A stretch of DNA of 64,000 nt, from assembly GCF_014926405.1 (NCBI RefSeq), contig NZ_JACXXJ020000004.1, positions 248,001-312,000 of the forward strand. Direction: 5' to 3'. Under the pieces are notes generated by a model that saw only the letters and a list, made by a program, of their open reading frames with translations, was not told the DNA's origin and made no database searches. Positions 7,640 through 17,371 of the stretch are shown here, one piece after another; the stretch's first letter is position 1; every line of letters begins with the position of its first letter. The position numbers and the translations under genes are program-made. The DNA comes from Agrobacterium vitis. GTDB taxonomy: Bacteria > Pseudomonadota > Alphaproteobacteria > Rhizobiales > Rhizobiaceae.

Positions 7640-9496
7640 ATGGACCATTACGGCATTGAGCTCAAGCCTCTCGCGAAATTCGTTCTGGCGTGCCAGAATC
7701 CCAGCATTTCCAATTCGTCCCGCGCGCTTGGAATAGCTCCATCCGTTTTGAGCGCTGCTTTACACGGCTTGGAAGATCGCCTGCATATGAAGCTTTTCGA
7801 GCGCAAAGGGCGCTACCTCGGCCTTTTGCCATCAGCCTTCTGGCTTTATCGAAATGCGGCAGTGCTTCTGCATCTGGAGGAATTTTCAAGACGCAGTCTG
7901 GCGATCCCTGCAAACCGGATGGAAAAGCTGTCCGTTCGGATCGACCTGAATTTTTCCATCGGCAGAATGACGAAGGCCGTGAGCTGTGCCATTCAGCAAA
8001 TGGGCCTACAGCACCCCGAAACCTTTATAGCCTGCCAGTTTCTCGACACAGCCAGTGCAGCAAGCGGTGGTTTCATCAGAGAATCGATGGATCACATTCC
8101 AGCCGAACATTGCGCCACGATTGAGATCGGCTGCCATAATGAGCACTCGTTCCGGGAAGAGCCTGGGACTGAATTGTTGTATCGCGACCCGTGGATAGCC
8201 GTCAGCGCCACGGATCCGGTGACAGATATTAAAGCCGATGCGGATATTCTAGCCGTTGTCAGGATGAGCGCTCACCAGATGCAGGTCGTTGCCCATTATG
8301 CGGATCAGCATGGGTTATCCGCGCGGCTGAAATTCGTGGATGCCGGACCGGCAGAACTTGGGCGTCTTCTCTCGGATTTCCCCCATATGCGGTTTTTGTT
8401 GCCCTCCAGCATGGTGGCCAATCGGCTGGGAATCAGCCGTATTTATCGCGAATCTCTGGTGCCGCCTCTGGTGTCTATGGTGCGTGTCGGCACAAGCGGT
8501 GCATTGGAGACAAAAGCACGACGTTTTATAGCGCTGCTGCGGGAAAATATGGAACGCGAAGAGCAAAATGTTGTGTTTGATCCACAACTGACGGCGCGCC
8601 AGATGCATTATTTCAATCTTGTCCACCGCTGCGGCGGCATTTCAGCGGCGGCGCGGGTGGCTAATCTCGCCCAGTCTTCGGTGTCAGCACAGCTTCATTC
8701 TATGGAAGCAGTTCTGGGAACGCCTCTCTTTGAGCGCAGCAAGGAGGGTGCCACGCCAACCGATGCGGGCATTAATCTTTGGCCCCTGATGGCAGAGGTG
8801 GAGAAGCGGCAGGATCGGCTGTCGCGGCAATCCGGCGATATTGCAGCCCATACCCAGCACCGCGTCTCGATTGGCATGTTGCCCAGCTCCGGCCACGATA
8901 GCGCCTTGACCGAAAAAATTGCTGAGGCGCTGACTATGATCAGCATTCAGCATCCCTCGCTGAAAATGGAAATAACGGAAGCGTCAAACACGATCCTGCA
9001 TGACAAAGTTCGTTCTGGTGAACTGAATCTTGCTATTGTCGGGGTGGTCCAGCCTCAGTTTCCACGCGTGCTGCTTGGCCCCAGCGAGCCACTGTCGGTG
9101 GTTGCCAATCCGCGGTTCAATTTTGGTGGACGTAGCGAGATCAATCTGGCCGAAGTCTGCGAACTCCCCCTTGTGTTAGGCGCGCGGCATCTCAGCATTC
9201 ACCAGAGTTTTGCCGCCGCCACCCATGCGCGCAATCTGGAGCCGCATTCCAAGATCGAAGTTGGCTCTCTTGCACTGGCCATCGCCATGGTTCGCCGCGC
9301 CAGCCTCTGCACGATTCTGCCGGCCTCTTCGGTTCAAAAAGACCTCGAAACCGGGCGTCTGGTGGCGGTGAAGATCAATCAGGAGGAAATCTCCGGCACG
9401 CTCTCCATCATTTTTTCCGCTGATCGGGAGCTGTCCGGCGCTGAGCGCGCCGTGATGAAAACGTTGGTGGATGTGTTTGGCAAGAAACTACATTGA
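7640..9496 (+). CDS. Tandem fusion of two LysR-type transcriptional regulators
   Basis: 618 aa, twice the roughly 300 aa of a LysR protein. Residues about 8-67 form a LysR winged helix-turn-helix (SNSSRALGIAPSVLSAAL, ending LFERKGRYLGLLPS) followed by a periplasmic-binding-like effector domain to about residue 305. A second complete LysR unit follows: helix-turn-helix at about 316-378 (RQMHYFNLVHRCGGISAAAR, then AQSSVSAQLHSMEAVLGTPL) and a second effector domain to the end (MLPSSGHDSAL, LVLGARHLSIHQSF). The reading frame is unbroken, so this is one polypeptide. It is divergent from the UbiD/UbiX/transport operon and probably controls it. LysR proteins normally work as tetramers, and a covalent dimer would fix two different halves together. 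Confidence 0.88.
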   Translation: MDHYGIELKPLAKFVLACQNPSISNSSRALGIAPSVLSAALHGLEDRLHMKLFERKGRYLGLLPSAFWLYRNAAVLLHLEEFSRRSLAIPANRMEKLSVRIDLNFSIGRMTKAVSCAIQQMGLQHPETFIACQFLDTASAASGGFIRESMDHIPAEHCATIEIGCHNEHSFREEPGTELLYRDPWIAVSATDPVTDIKADADILAVVRMSAHQMQVVAHYADQHGLSARLKFVDAGPAELGRLLSDFPHMRFLLPSSMVANRLGISRIYRESLVPPLVSMVRVGTSGALETKARRFIALLRENMEREEQNVVFDPQLTARQMHYFNLVHRCGGISAAARVANLAQSSVSAQLHSMEAVLGTPLFERSKEGATPTDAGINLWPLMAEVEKRQDRLSRQSGDIAAHTQHRVSIGMLPSSGHDSALTEKIAEALTMISIQHPSLKMEITEASNTILHDKVRSGELNLAIVGVVQPQFPRVLLGPSEPLSVVANPRFNFGGRSEINLAEVCELPLVLGARHLSIHQSFAAATHARNLEPHSKIEVGSLALAIAMVRRASLCTILPASSVQKDLETGRLVAVKINQEEISGTLSIIFSADRELSGAERAVMKTLVDVFGKKLH

Positions 9497-9516
9497 GGGC
9501 CTATGCGCCATGCATT

Positions 9517-10701
9517 TCAGCGTGTGATGCACACAACCGCCTCGACAAAACTGTCGATCTGCTCGTGGCGCAACCCTGCAATGTTGATGCGACTGTCCTC
9601 AACCATGTAAATTGCAAACTCGTTACGCAATCGCTCGACCTGTTGCGGTGTCACGCCCAGCTGAGAAAACATGCCCTTGTTGGCGATAAGGAAATCATAG
9701 TGGTTGCTCTGGGTTCTAAGTTGGAACGCCTTGGCAAGCGCTTGACGCAGGCCGATGATGTTATTGCGCATGTCCTCCAGTTCTGCTCGCCAGTCTGCCG
9801 ATAGATCCGCATCCTGAAGGATGGTGCTGACAATGCGGGAGCCATGATCCGGGGGCATGGAATAGGCAATACGGGCCCTGACCACCATCTGTGCGGCAGC
9901 AATTTCGGCCTGTTTCTGTGTCTGGCCTAGTACAAAGGCCACGCCTGTGCGATCACGGTAGATGCCGAAATTCTTGGAGCATGAAGAGGCAACCAGCATT
10001 TCAGGAACCAAGGTGGCGAGGTACCGCACGCCAAATGCATCTTCATCAAGGCCATCACCGAAACCCTGATAGGCAATGTCGATAAACGGCACGACGCCCT
10101 TTTCAGCCAACAGTGCGCCAAGTTCACGCCATTGCGCCTGATTGATATCCGTGCCGGAGGGGTTATGACAGCAGCCATGCAGCAAAATCACGTCACCCGC
10201 CTTAGCCGAGCGCACGACCTGTTTCAATGCTTCGAAATCGACACCGCCCGTGGTGGGATCAAGATAGGGCCAGCGTTTCACCGCCAAACCATGATCCTCG
10301 ATGATTGACAGGTGATTGACCCATGTCGGATCGGGCACCAGCAGGGTTGCGTCTGGCGCAGACTTGGCAATCAGGCCACAGATGACCGTCAGCGCGCCAG
10401 CCCCGCCCGGGGTCTGTATGGCACGGATGCGCTCAAATGGTGCGTGATCTCCAAAGACGAGTTTTGTCATGAGATCGCAATAGACGGCATCACCAGCGGG
10501 TCCGATATAAGCCTTGGTGGTCTGGTCTCGCAAAATCCGTGCTTCAGCCTCTCGGACAGCCCGCAGCACAGGGGTTATACCCGATGCATCACGATAGACG
10601 CCAACACCGAGATCAAGCTTGTGACTGCGGCTATCCTGCCGAAAGATCGGCATCAAGGCGAGAATCTTGTCTGGTGGCGGCATTGTGAGCGTATCAAGCA
10701 C
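9517..10701 (-). CDS. Aspartate/aromatic amino-acid aminotransferase (class I, AspC/TyrB type)
   Basis: 394 aa PLP enzyme moving an amino group between an acidic or aromatic amino acid and 2-oxoglutarate/oxaloacetate. The GTG at 10701 is chosen because it has AGAGG 8 bases upstream and gives the normal family length and N-terminus (DKILALMPIFRQD, then LDLGVGVYRD). The PLP lysine lies in SSCSKNFGIYRDRTG, and the LLHGCCHNPSGTD motif and substrate-binding Arg region near the C-terminus are present. It follows the second peptide ABC operon on the same strand by about 80 bases and is convergent with the tandem LysR gene, so it may process an amino acid released from the transported compound. Confidence 0.92.
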   Translation of the reverse strand: MLDTLTMPPPDKILALMPIFRQDSRSHKLDLGVGVYRDASGITPVLRAVREAEARILRDQTTKAYIGPAGDAVYCDLMTKLVFGDHAPFERIRAIQTPGGAGALTVICGLIAKSAPDATLLVPDPTWVNHLSIIEDHGLAVKRWPYLDPTTGGVDFEALKQVVRSAKAGDVILLHGCCHNPSGTDINQAQWRELGALLAEKGVVPFIDIAYQGFGDGLDEDAFGVRYLATLVPEMLVASSCSKNFGIYRDRTGVAFVLGQTQKQAEIAAAQMVVRARIAYSMPPDHGSRIVSTILQDADLSADWRAELEDMRNNIIGLRQALAKAFQLRTQSNHYDFLIANKGMFSQLGVTPQQVERLRNEFAIYMVEDSRINIAGLRHEQIDSFVEAVVCITR

Positions 10702-10778
10702 GATATCTGTCCTCTGCTGTGCACATGATGGCACCGTGTGCCATGTCTAAGACCGTTTATGTTGATTATGCAGTTCTG

Positions 10779-11771
10779 CTAGACATGATGGCAAGCTGCT
10801 GTGTGGTTTTGGCCAACGCTGCGTAACTCGGGGACGATTTCCTTGCATTCGGCTGTCGCCTGCGCGCACCGAGGATGAAACGGACAGCCGGAAGGCTTAT
10901 TCATAGGGCTTGGCACTTCACCGCGAAGCACGATCCGTTCACGCTTTTGCTCGGCATAATAATCGGTAATCGGAATGGCCGATAACAGCGCCTTGGTATA
11001 GGGATGGCGAGCATCCGAATAGAGCTGTTCGGCATCCGTCACTTCCACCAGACGTCCCAGATACATCACCCCGATATGGTGGCTGATATGCCTGACCACC
11101 GCCAGATCATGGGCGACAAACAGGTAGGTTATGCCAAGCTCTTTCTGGATGGATTTGAAAAGATTGATAATCTGCGCTTGAATGGACACATCAAGCGCCG
11201 AAACCGGCTCGTCGCACACAATCAATTCGGGCTTGCAGGCCAGCGCGCGGGCTATGCCAAGACGTTGCCTTTGCCCGCCGCTCATTTCATGTGGATAGCG
11301 CCGTCCCATGGCGTTCCCGAGTTCAACGATGTCCAGAAGGTCATGGACCCTTGCGCGCAATCCTCCTGCCGCAAGGCCCGCGCCACCGGATTGAATGGCT
11401 TCTTCAAGAATGGATGCGGCGGATTGCCGAGGGTCGAGTGAGCCGTACGGGTCTTGGAAAATAAGCTGCAATTCACGGCGATAGGGGCGGAATTCGCGCT
11501 CGCTCAACCGCGCGAGATCCTTTCCTTTATAAAGTATTTTTCCCTCGACCGGATTGTTGATGCCGAGCACGCTTTTGCCCGTCGTGGTCTTGCCGCAGCC
11601 ACTTTCTCCCACAAGACCAAAGGTTTGCCCTTTGTGGATGCTGAACGACACATCATCAACCGCCTTGATGTCGCCGATTTTTTCACGGGTAAAGCCTTGG
11701 CGGATTGGAAAATATTTTCGAAGGTTTTCCACCACAAGCAGCGGATCATCCGGCATCACCTGCTCTTTCAT
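10779..11771 (-). CDS. Peptide ABC transporter ATPase, DppF/OppF type
   Basis: 330 aa. Walker A GESGCGKTTTGK, signature MSGGQRQRLGIARAL, Walker B ELIVCDEPVSALD and the C-terminal oligopeptide-transporter extension with the CPFHPRCAQATAEC cysteine cluster (four Cys that hold an iron-sulphur cluster in some homologues) are all present. It overlaps the upstream DppD-type gene by 4 bases. Together with 11768-16209 it completes a five-subunit importer with two different ATPases. Confidence 0.94.
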   Translation of the reverse strand: MKEQVMPDDPLLVVENLRKYFPIRQGFTREKIGDIKAVDDVSFSIHKGQTFGLVGESGCGKTTTGKSVLGINNPVEGKILYKGKDLARLSEREFRPYRRELQLIFQDPYGSLDPRQSAASILEEAIQSGGAGLAAGGLRARVHDLLDIVELGNAMGRRYPHEMSGGQRQRLGIARALACKPELIVCDEPVSALDVSIQAQIINLFKSIQKELGITYLFVAHDLAVVRHISHHIGVMYLGRLVEVTDAEQLYSDARHPYTKALLSAIPITDYYAEQKRERIVLRGEVPSPMNKPSGCPFHPRCAQATAECKEIVPELRSVGQNHTAACHHV

Positions 11772-12793
11772 GTCCGCACTCCGGCAATCAGTCTGTCTGC
11801 ATCCATGTCAGCAAGGTGGCAAGCCGCAGTATGGCCTTGCGTCCCGACTGTTCGCAGGGGCGGAAAAGAACTATCAGCGCATCGGCTTTGCGCGGCCGGG
11901 CATCTGGGCAAAAACGCGCATTGATCCGGCAGGCCGCTCAACCGTGGTGGAGCGCCCTGAATGGGAACAAGATCATCATTCTTGTTGCCTTCCAGTTTCG
12001 GCATCGAGTTCAGAAGCCCTTGCGTATAGGGATGTTTCGGTGCGGTGAGCAGTTGTTCGGTTGTGCCGGATTCAACAACTTTTCCGGCATACATCACATA
12101 AACGCGCTTGGCATAGCGCGACACCAACCCGAGATTATGGGTAATAATGATCAGCGATTTTCCGTGGCTGTTGACCAAATCCAGCAACAGTTCCATGACT
12201 TGCGCTTGCGTGGTGACGTCCAGCGCCGTTGTCGGCTCATCCGCAATCAAGACCTTGGAGTTGCAGGCAACAGCAGTTGCGATCATCACGCGTTGCCGCA
12301 TGCCGCCGCTCATCTCAAAAGGATAGTTTTTCATGCGCGCGGCAGGATCGGGAATGCCCACGGCTTCAAGCGCCTTGATTCCTCGTTGCCAGGCTTGTTT
12401 CTTGCTCACACGGGCATGGACCTTGATGACTTCTGAAAGCTGCTGGCCAACGGTGAGCACGGGGTTCAGGGATGTCATCGGCTCCTGGAAAATCATGGCA
12501 ATTCCCGCCCCGCGCACGGAGCGCATTTCCTTGGACTTCGGCTTGTATTGCAACAAGGACTGCTCATCGAAAATGACCTCTCCACTCAGTATTTTGCCGG
12601 GGGGAGACTGAACAAGCTGGATCACAGAAAGCTGGGTGATGGACTTTCCACAGCCGCTTTCTCCAACAATTGCAATCACTTCCCCTTGGTCAAGGTGATA
12701 GGAAACATCATTGACGGCTTTCACTTCGCCGTCCTCGGTGAAGAAGGAGGTTCTGAGGTTTTTCACCTCCAGCAAGTGAGGGGTATGGGTCAT
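11768..12793 (-). CDS. Peptide ABC transporter ATPase, DppD/OppD type
   Basis: 341 aa. Walker A VGESGCGKSITQ, Q-loop MIFQEPMTSLNPV, signature MSGGMRQRVMIATA, Walker B VLIADEPTTALDVT, and a Cys-containing tail (CAFLPRCPAAQSRC). Its ATG overlaps the stop of the upstream permease by one base (TAATG), so translation is coupled. It pairs with the DppF-type ATPase at 10779-11771 under the two permeases at 12793-14641. Confidence 0.94.
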   Translation of the reverse strand: MTHTPHLLEVKNLRTSFFTEDGEVKAVNDVSYHLDQGEVIAIVGESGCGKSITQLSVIQLVQSPPGKILSGEVIFDEQSLLQYKPKSKEMRSVRGAGIAMIFQEPMTSLNPVLTVGQQLSEVIKVHARVSKKQAWQRGIKALEAVGIPDPAARMKNYPFEMSGGMRQRVMIATAVACNSKVLIADEPTTALDVTTQAQVMELLLDLVNSHGKSLIIITHNLGLVSRYAKRVYVMYAGKVVESGTTEQLLTAPKHPYTQGLLNSMPKLEGNKNDDLVPIQGAPPRLSGLPDQCAFLPRCPAAQSRCADSSFPPLRTVGTQGHTAACHLADMDADRLIAGVRT

Positions 12794-13680
12794 TACAATT
12801 TCCCCTTTAAGCGAGGATCAAGCGCATCGCGCAGGCTGTCACCCACCACATTGAATGCAATGATCACCAGGATGATGCAAAGTGCAGGGCTGACCACCAG
12901 CCATGGGGCACCCATGAGATAGGGATAGACATCCGACACCATGCTGCCCCACGATGCCGTTGGTGGACCGATGCCAACACCAAGGTAGCTGAGGGTCGAT
13001 TCCGTCAGCACGCCATTACCCAGATTGATGGTAAACAGCACAATCAAGGTTGGAAAACTATTGGGCAACAGATGCCTAAGAAGAATGGAATGCGGCTTTT
13101 GGCCAATCAGACGCGCGGCCAGAATATAATCATGCTCGCGCAACGATAAGACCAACCCATTGACCATGCGGATGTAGGTGGGGATGAATCCGATGCCAAT
13201 GGCAAGCACAACGCTCAAAACCCCACTGCCCAGAATGGCCACAAGAATGAGGGAAAAAACCAGATTGGGCACACTGAGCAGCACATCGGTACAGCCCATG
13301 ATAAAACGACTGGTTTTGCCACCCACATAGCCCGCGTATAGGCCAAAACCAATGCCCGCAATGGCGGCCAGAATGCCTGCCATGACGCTGACGGCCATGG
13401 AAATACGCCCGCCATAGATGATGCGGCTCAACACATCACGGCCGAGGCTGTCTTGCCCAAGCCAATGGGCCGAAGACGGCGTGTGCAGCGCTGCCACCAG
13501 ATCCTGCGCATTGGGGTCATAGGGTGCGACAAGGTCGGCAAACAGGGCCAAAAGCCCAAACAGGACAAGAATTGCAAAGCAGGCCTGAACGATTAAACCA
13601 CGTGCGAAAAGACGGCCCGCCAGCATTCTGCCAGCATTGCGTTGGATAGGCTCATTTACGGTTGCGCTTGTTTTCGTCAT
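12793..13680 (-). CDS. Peptide ABC transporter permease, DppC/OppC family
   Basis: 295 aa inner-membrane subunit with the family's N-terminal anchor (IVQACFAILVLFGLLALFADLVAP), the WLGQDSLGRDVLSRIIYGGR loop and the EAA loop AARLIGQKPHSILLRHLLPN. The gene starts 7 bases after the upstream DppB-type permease ends. Substrate specificity is set mainly by the binding protein at 14638-16209. Confidence 0.93.
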   Translation of the reverse strand: MTKTSATVNEPIQRNAGRMLAGRLFARGLIVQACFAILVLFGLLALFADLVAPYDPNAQDLVAALHTPSSAHWLGQDSLGRDVLSRIIYGGRISMAVSVMAGILAAIAGIGFGLYAGYVGGKTSRFIMGCTDVLLSVPNLVFSLILVAILGSGVLSVVLAIGIGFIPTYIRMVNGLVLSLREHDYILAARLIGQKPHSILLRHLLPNSFPTLIVLFTINLGNGVLTESTLSYLGVGIGPPTASWGSMVSDVYPYLMGAPWLVVSPALCIILVIIAFNVVGDSLRDALDPRLKGKL

Positions 13681-13687
13681 ATCGGCA

Positions 13688-14641
13688 TCACCATGACATT
13701 CTTTTTATGCGCGGATCGATCAGGGCATAGGTCAGGTCCACCATCAGGTTGGATGCAATTGTCGCCATGGAAATCACCAGCACCGCCGCCTGCACAACCA
13801 GATAATCCCGGTTTAAAACGCCATTGAGCACCAGTTGCCCTACACCCGGGATGTTGAAGATGGACTCGATAATCACTGCGCCTGCGATAATTTGCGGCAT
13901 CTGCAACCCGATGATGGTCACAACCGGGATCAGACCGTTTTTCAGGGCGTGGCGGAAAATAACCCGCGTCTCGGACAGGCCGTTGGCGCGCGCCGTTCGG
14001 ATATAATCCTGCGTCATCACTTCAAGCAGGTTGGAGCGTGTGTAGCGGGCCAGAACCGCAAAAATATAGATGCTGTTGATAAAGACAGGCCATATCGCTT
14101 TGTGCGCATAGGCCGCCAAATCCACCCACGGCGGTGTGTAGCCCTGAAGAGGAATGAGCCTCAGCTTGAAGGCGAGAATGAAGACGCCAAAAATCGCCAC
14201 CAGAAACCGCGGCGTTCCCAGAAAAGCGTTCACAATCAGAGTGAAGCTCTGATCGATCCACGTACCTCTGGTGATTGCGCTCAAAATGCCAATCGGCAGG
14301 CCCAGAATGATCCCCAAAATGATCGAGGGAATGCCAATCGTCAGTGTATTGGGCAGCCTTTGGCTGATCATGAGCGAGACATTCTGCTCGTTCAGCACCG
14401 ACTTGCCAAAATCCCACCGCAGCAAGATGCCCGTGATCCAATGAACATACTGCACAATCAAGGGATCATTGAGCCCCATGCGGTTGCGATAGGCCTCAAT
14501 GGCATCAGCGGATGCGGAATCGCCAAGCGCAATCAGCGCAGGATCGCCCGGTAATCCGCGCATCAGCAAAAACACCAGCGCGGATACCAGCAGCATCAGG
14601 AAGCCAGCAACAGCCAGCCGTTTCAGGAGATAGGTGATCAC
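13688..14641 (-). CDS. Peptide ABC transporter permease, DppB/OppB family
   Basis: 317 aa. The N-terminal segment LLKRLAVAGFLMLLVSALVF spans the membrane, followed by RGLPGDPALIALG and an EAA loop (ARANGLSETRVIFRHALKN). Translation begins at a GTG that overlaps the TGA stop of the binding-protein gene (GTGA), so the two are coupled. It is paired with the OppC-type permease immediately downstream. Confidence 0.93.
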   Translation of the reverse strand: MITYLLKRLAVAGFLMLLVSALVFLLMRGLPGDPALIALGDSASADAIEAYRNRMGLNDPLIVQYVHWITGILLRWDFGKSVLNEQNVSLMISQRLPNTLTIGIPSIILGIILGLPIGILSAITRGTWIDQSFTLIVNAFLGTPRFLVAIFGVFILAFKLRLIPLQGYTPPWVDLAAYAHKAIWPVFINSIYIFAVLARYTRSNLLEVMTQDYIRTARANGLSETRVIFRHALKNGLIPVVTIIGLQMPQIIAGAVIIESIFNIPGVGQLVLNGVLNRDYLVVQAAVLVISMATIASNLMVDLTYALIDPRIKRMSW

Positions 14642-16209
14642 GTGTCGAGATACGCGGTGGAGAGGGAGGCGACGGAGAAGAATGTCGCGCCGATACCTGA
14701 TGCCTTGACGCGCTTGCTGAGAACGTAAATCGTCGAATATTGTGCAATCGGCACGTAGAGTGCGTAGGTGTCGATCATCATCTTGTTGGCTTCACCAACC
14801 GCTTTGACCGATTCCGCATCCGAGGTGGATGATACGGCCCGTACAAGCGCATCACTGACATCATCGGGGCGCAACATGGTGGTCAGGCCAAGAACACCGC
14901 CGGTGAGTCCTTTTGGAAACATGCTCGACATTTGCATGGCCACATCCACATAGACGCTGGATGTGTGGTACCACATGCCGCTTCCCCAGCCGGTTTCAGC
15001 CTTGTTGGAAGCAGCCCCTGTCAGCAATTCGATTTTGGCTTGTATGCCGACTTTGGCCAGATCGGCCTGCATGATTTGCAACACGATCTTGTTGGTATCG
15101 CTGGCGGCCGCCTGAATTTTTGTCGAGAAGCCTTGGGGGAAACCCGCTTTCGCAAGCAGCTCTTTCGCCTTGGCAACATTGTAATCGTAACCGACAATGT
15201 CCTTATTGACGAAATGGCTGCCAATACCAAACTGGCTGGCAATATCGGCATAGCCCAGAAATGCCGCCTCGATGATGGATTTTCTGTTGATGGCATGGCT
15301 GATGGCTTGGCGCACCAGCAGATTGCCCATCGGATCATCATTGCTGGTGTTGAGGGAGTTGAACACCAACAGCGACGCATGGTCTTGCAATGGCTCAATC
15401 GGGGCATCAAAGCCGCTGGCGGCGAGCGTTTTGACACCATTCAGGCCCAGTCCAATCATCACGTCGATTTCATCCGACATCAAGGCTGCCTGACCCACCA
15501 GCGAGTCATTGTAGATCGTATACTGAACGGCCTCGAGAAGAACCTTGCCGCCCCAATAGTGTTCATTGCGCACGAATGATTTGCTGACATCCCGCACCCA
15601 TTCCTTCAATACGAAGGGACCGGTTCCAACCGGGTGCTGCTGGCAATATTCATCGCCGTATTTTTCATAATGCTGTTGTGAAAACATATAGCCGCACTCA
15701 CGCGACAGAGCGGCGGGAATGAACGAACTCCATTTTGAGAGCACCAACCGTACGGTATAGTCGTCCACCACATCGACCGACGTGATGGAGCCGAGCAAGG
15801 CGACACGCTTGGCTCCAACTTTCAGGTAGTGATCGAGATTCCATTTCACCACAGTGGCGTTCAGCACCGATCCATCGGAAAATGTCACGCCACGCCGGAT
15901 ATGGATGGTATAGGTGAGCGCTTTGGCATCACTTTCCACCGATTCCGCAAGCCAGGGATCAATCGTTCCATTGGCATTGGGTTTGAAAAGCGATTCATAA
16001 ATGGGCCAGGAATAGACATAGTCGTAGGGGCCGCCGGTCATGGCAAAGCACAGCATGTTGTAATTCAGCTCATTGCTGGTGCCAATTTTTAACGTGCCTC
16101 CCTCGACACTTTTCGCCATTGCATGGTTTGCGAAATCGCCCAACAGGCCGAATGCGGCCAGCGATGCGCCTGCTTTGATAAAGTTTCTGCGTTTGATAGC
16201 CGTTTTCAT
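14638..16209 (-). CDS. Periplasmic substrate-binding protein of peptide ABC transporter, probable Tat substrate (SBP_bac_5)
   Basis: 523 aa from the ATG at 16209 (MKTAIKRRNFIKAG); an in-frame ATG six codons upstream is also possible but has no ribosome site. The N-terminus carries a twin-arginine-like signal (KRRNFIKAGASLAAFG), so export in folded form is likely. The mature part has family 5 landmarks (GGTLKIGTSNELNY, IHRRGVTFSDG-like IRRGVTFSDGS, HPVGTGPFVLKEW). It is the receptor for the permeases at 12.8-14.6 kb. The ligand is unknown; the first transporter's receptor at 3653 is Sec-type instead. Confidence 0.9.
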   Translation of the reverse strand: MKTAIKRRNFIKAGASLAAFGLLGDFANHAMAKSVEGGTLKIGTSNELNYNMLCFAMTGGPYDYVYSWPIYESLFKPNANGTIDPWLAESVESDAKALTYTIHIRRGVTFSDGSVLNATVVKWNLDHYLKVGAKRVALLGSITSVDVVDDYTVRLVLSKWSSFIPAALSRECGYMFSQQHYEKYGDEYCQQHPVGTGPFVLKEWVRDVSKSFVRNEHYWGGKVLLEAVQYTIYNDSLVGQAALMSDEIDVMIGLGLNGVKTLAASGFDAPIEPLQDHASLLVFNSLNTSNDDPMGNLLVRQAISHAINRKSIIEAAFLGYADIASQFGIGSHFVNKDIVGYDYNVAKAKELLAKAGFPQGFSTKIQAAASDTNKIVLQIMQADLAKVGIQAKIELLTGAASNKAETGWGSGMWYHTSSVYVDVAMQMSSMFPKGLTGGVLGLTTMLRPDDVSDALVRAVSSTSDAESVKAVGEANKMMIDTYALYVPIAQYSTIYVLSKRVKASGIGATFFSVASLSTAYLDT

Positions 16210-16429
16210 GACGAGCTCGTTCCCCATTTTTTTGATTGCGATTGCGGCATTTTGGCTTTTTATCGAACGGTAAAAATGCTCCTTCCTGCCACCTTCAATG
16301 GATGGCTTCTCACCTGTTTGCGGGCATTCAGGCATGCGCAAGCGGCCTTCAATCCTGCTCCATTGAAGGGAACACCCCTGTAGCGGTGCTGAAGGAGTTC
16401 TTTACTCAGCCGAAGGCACTGTCATGTTG

Positions 16430-17371
16430 TCAGAACTTGTCAGTCGGACCTGTGAAGTGTTTTTCAAGGCGCACGGCCAAAGCCTCGTCAGGGTTTGACA
16501 AGTATTGGCGTTCCCTATCGACCCACTCGCCACCCCTAAAAAACGCACTCATCGGCGAATAATGAAACTTGTAACCCGTGTGATCATGCGCCGTTGCGAT
16601 ATACTCGTTGGTACCGCTCTCAAATACGTGCCGACCAGCGTCCAGAATAGCCAGCATAGCTGCGCGAAAGGCATAATGGACGCCTGCAAATTTATAGCCG
16701 TACTCCCGCAGGCTAGCGATGTCTTCGGCCTTTTCCTTTTCCATATTGGGATACCAGAAGGGTGCTTTGACGTGTTCGGCCACCTTCTTGGCCGCAGCAA
16801 TCTTACTGCCGTATTTTTGCGAGCGATTAAGCTCAAGCGGGCAGATGATATCCGCGCCCACTTCGAGGTAACGATTGCAGCGCTCTACAAATTCGTCAAA
16901 GTCGTTGTCAACGCTGTGGTCGCAGCGGGCGAGAAGCAAGCAATCCGTCCCCGCAAGTCCATCCTTAGCGGCGCGGAACCGGTAGACGGCCTCTTCAATC
17001 GGCAACAATCCCGGCCTGCCATTGGCGGCAAGATCCGTGATCAAGATCGCCTGCGCACCCGCCTTGGCCAGCCTCCGACATCCTTGAAATGTCTGCAACG
17101 GACGCCCAAACCCCTCGTCAGCATCAATGAACAGGGGCATGTCCGTCATATTGGTAATGCGTTCCGCCATACCAGCATATTCGTCAACCGTCAGAAGCTT
17201 GAGGTCGGGAATGCCGGTGTAAGCACAGGAAAAGTCACTGCTGGATATCATCACCATTTTAAAGCCGTTTATTTCGGCGGCTTTGGTTGACATGCAGTCA
17301 AATATTTCAGGGACATAGTACAAATTTTCATCAGACAAATATTCTGACAATTTTTTGGAGGACATGGACAA
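16430..17371 (-). CDS. Isocitrate lyase/PEP mutase superfamily enzyme, second copy
   Basis: 313 aa TIM-barrel enzyme related to the one at 2657-3589, but clearly diverged. The Mg-binding loop reads LFIDADEGFGR and the following GCRRLAKAGAQAILITDL matches the family core; the isocitrate-lyase KKCGH signature is absent. It starts with GGGAG about 9 bases upstream of the ATG at 17371. It precedes the second peptide transporter by about 220 bases on the same strand and probably shares its transcript or its pathway. Possible activities include lyase, decarboxylase or phosphonomutase chemistry; sequence alone does not choose between them. Confidence 0.82.
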   Translation of the reverse strand: MSMSSKKLSEYLSDENLYYVPEIFDCMSTKAAEINGFKMVMISSSDFSCAYTGIPDLKLLTVDEYAGMAERITNMTDMPLFIDADEGFGRPLQTFQGCRRLAKAGAQAILITDLAANGRPGLLPIEEAVYRFRAAKDGLAGTDCLLLARCDHSVDNDFDEFVERCNRYLEVGADIICPLELNRSQKYGSKIAAAKKVAEHVKAPFWYPNMEKEKAEDIASLREYGYKFAGVHYAFRAAMLAILDAGRHVFESGTNEYIATAHDHTGYKFHYSPMSAFFRGGEWVDRERQYLSNPDEALAVRLEKHFTGPTDKF

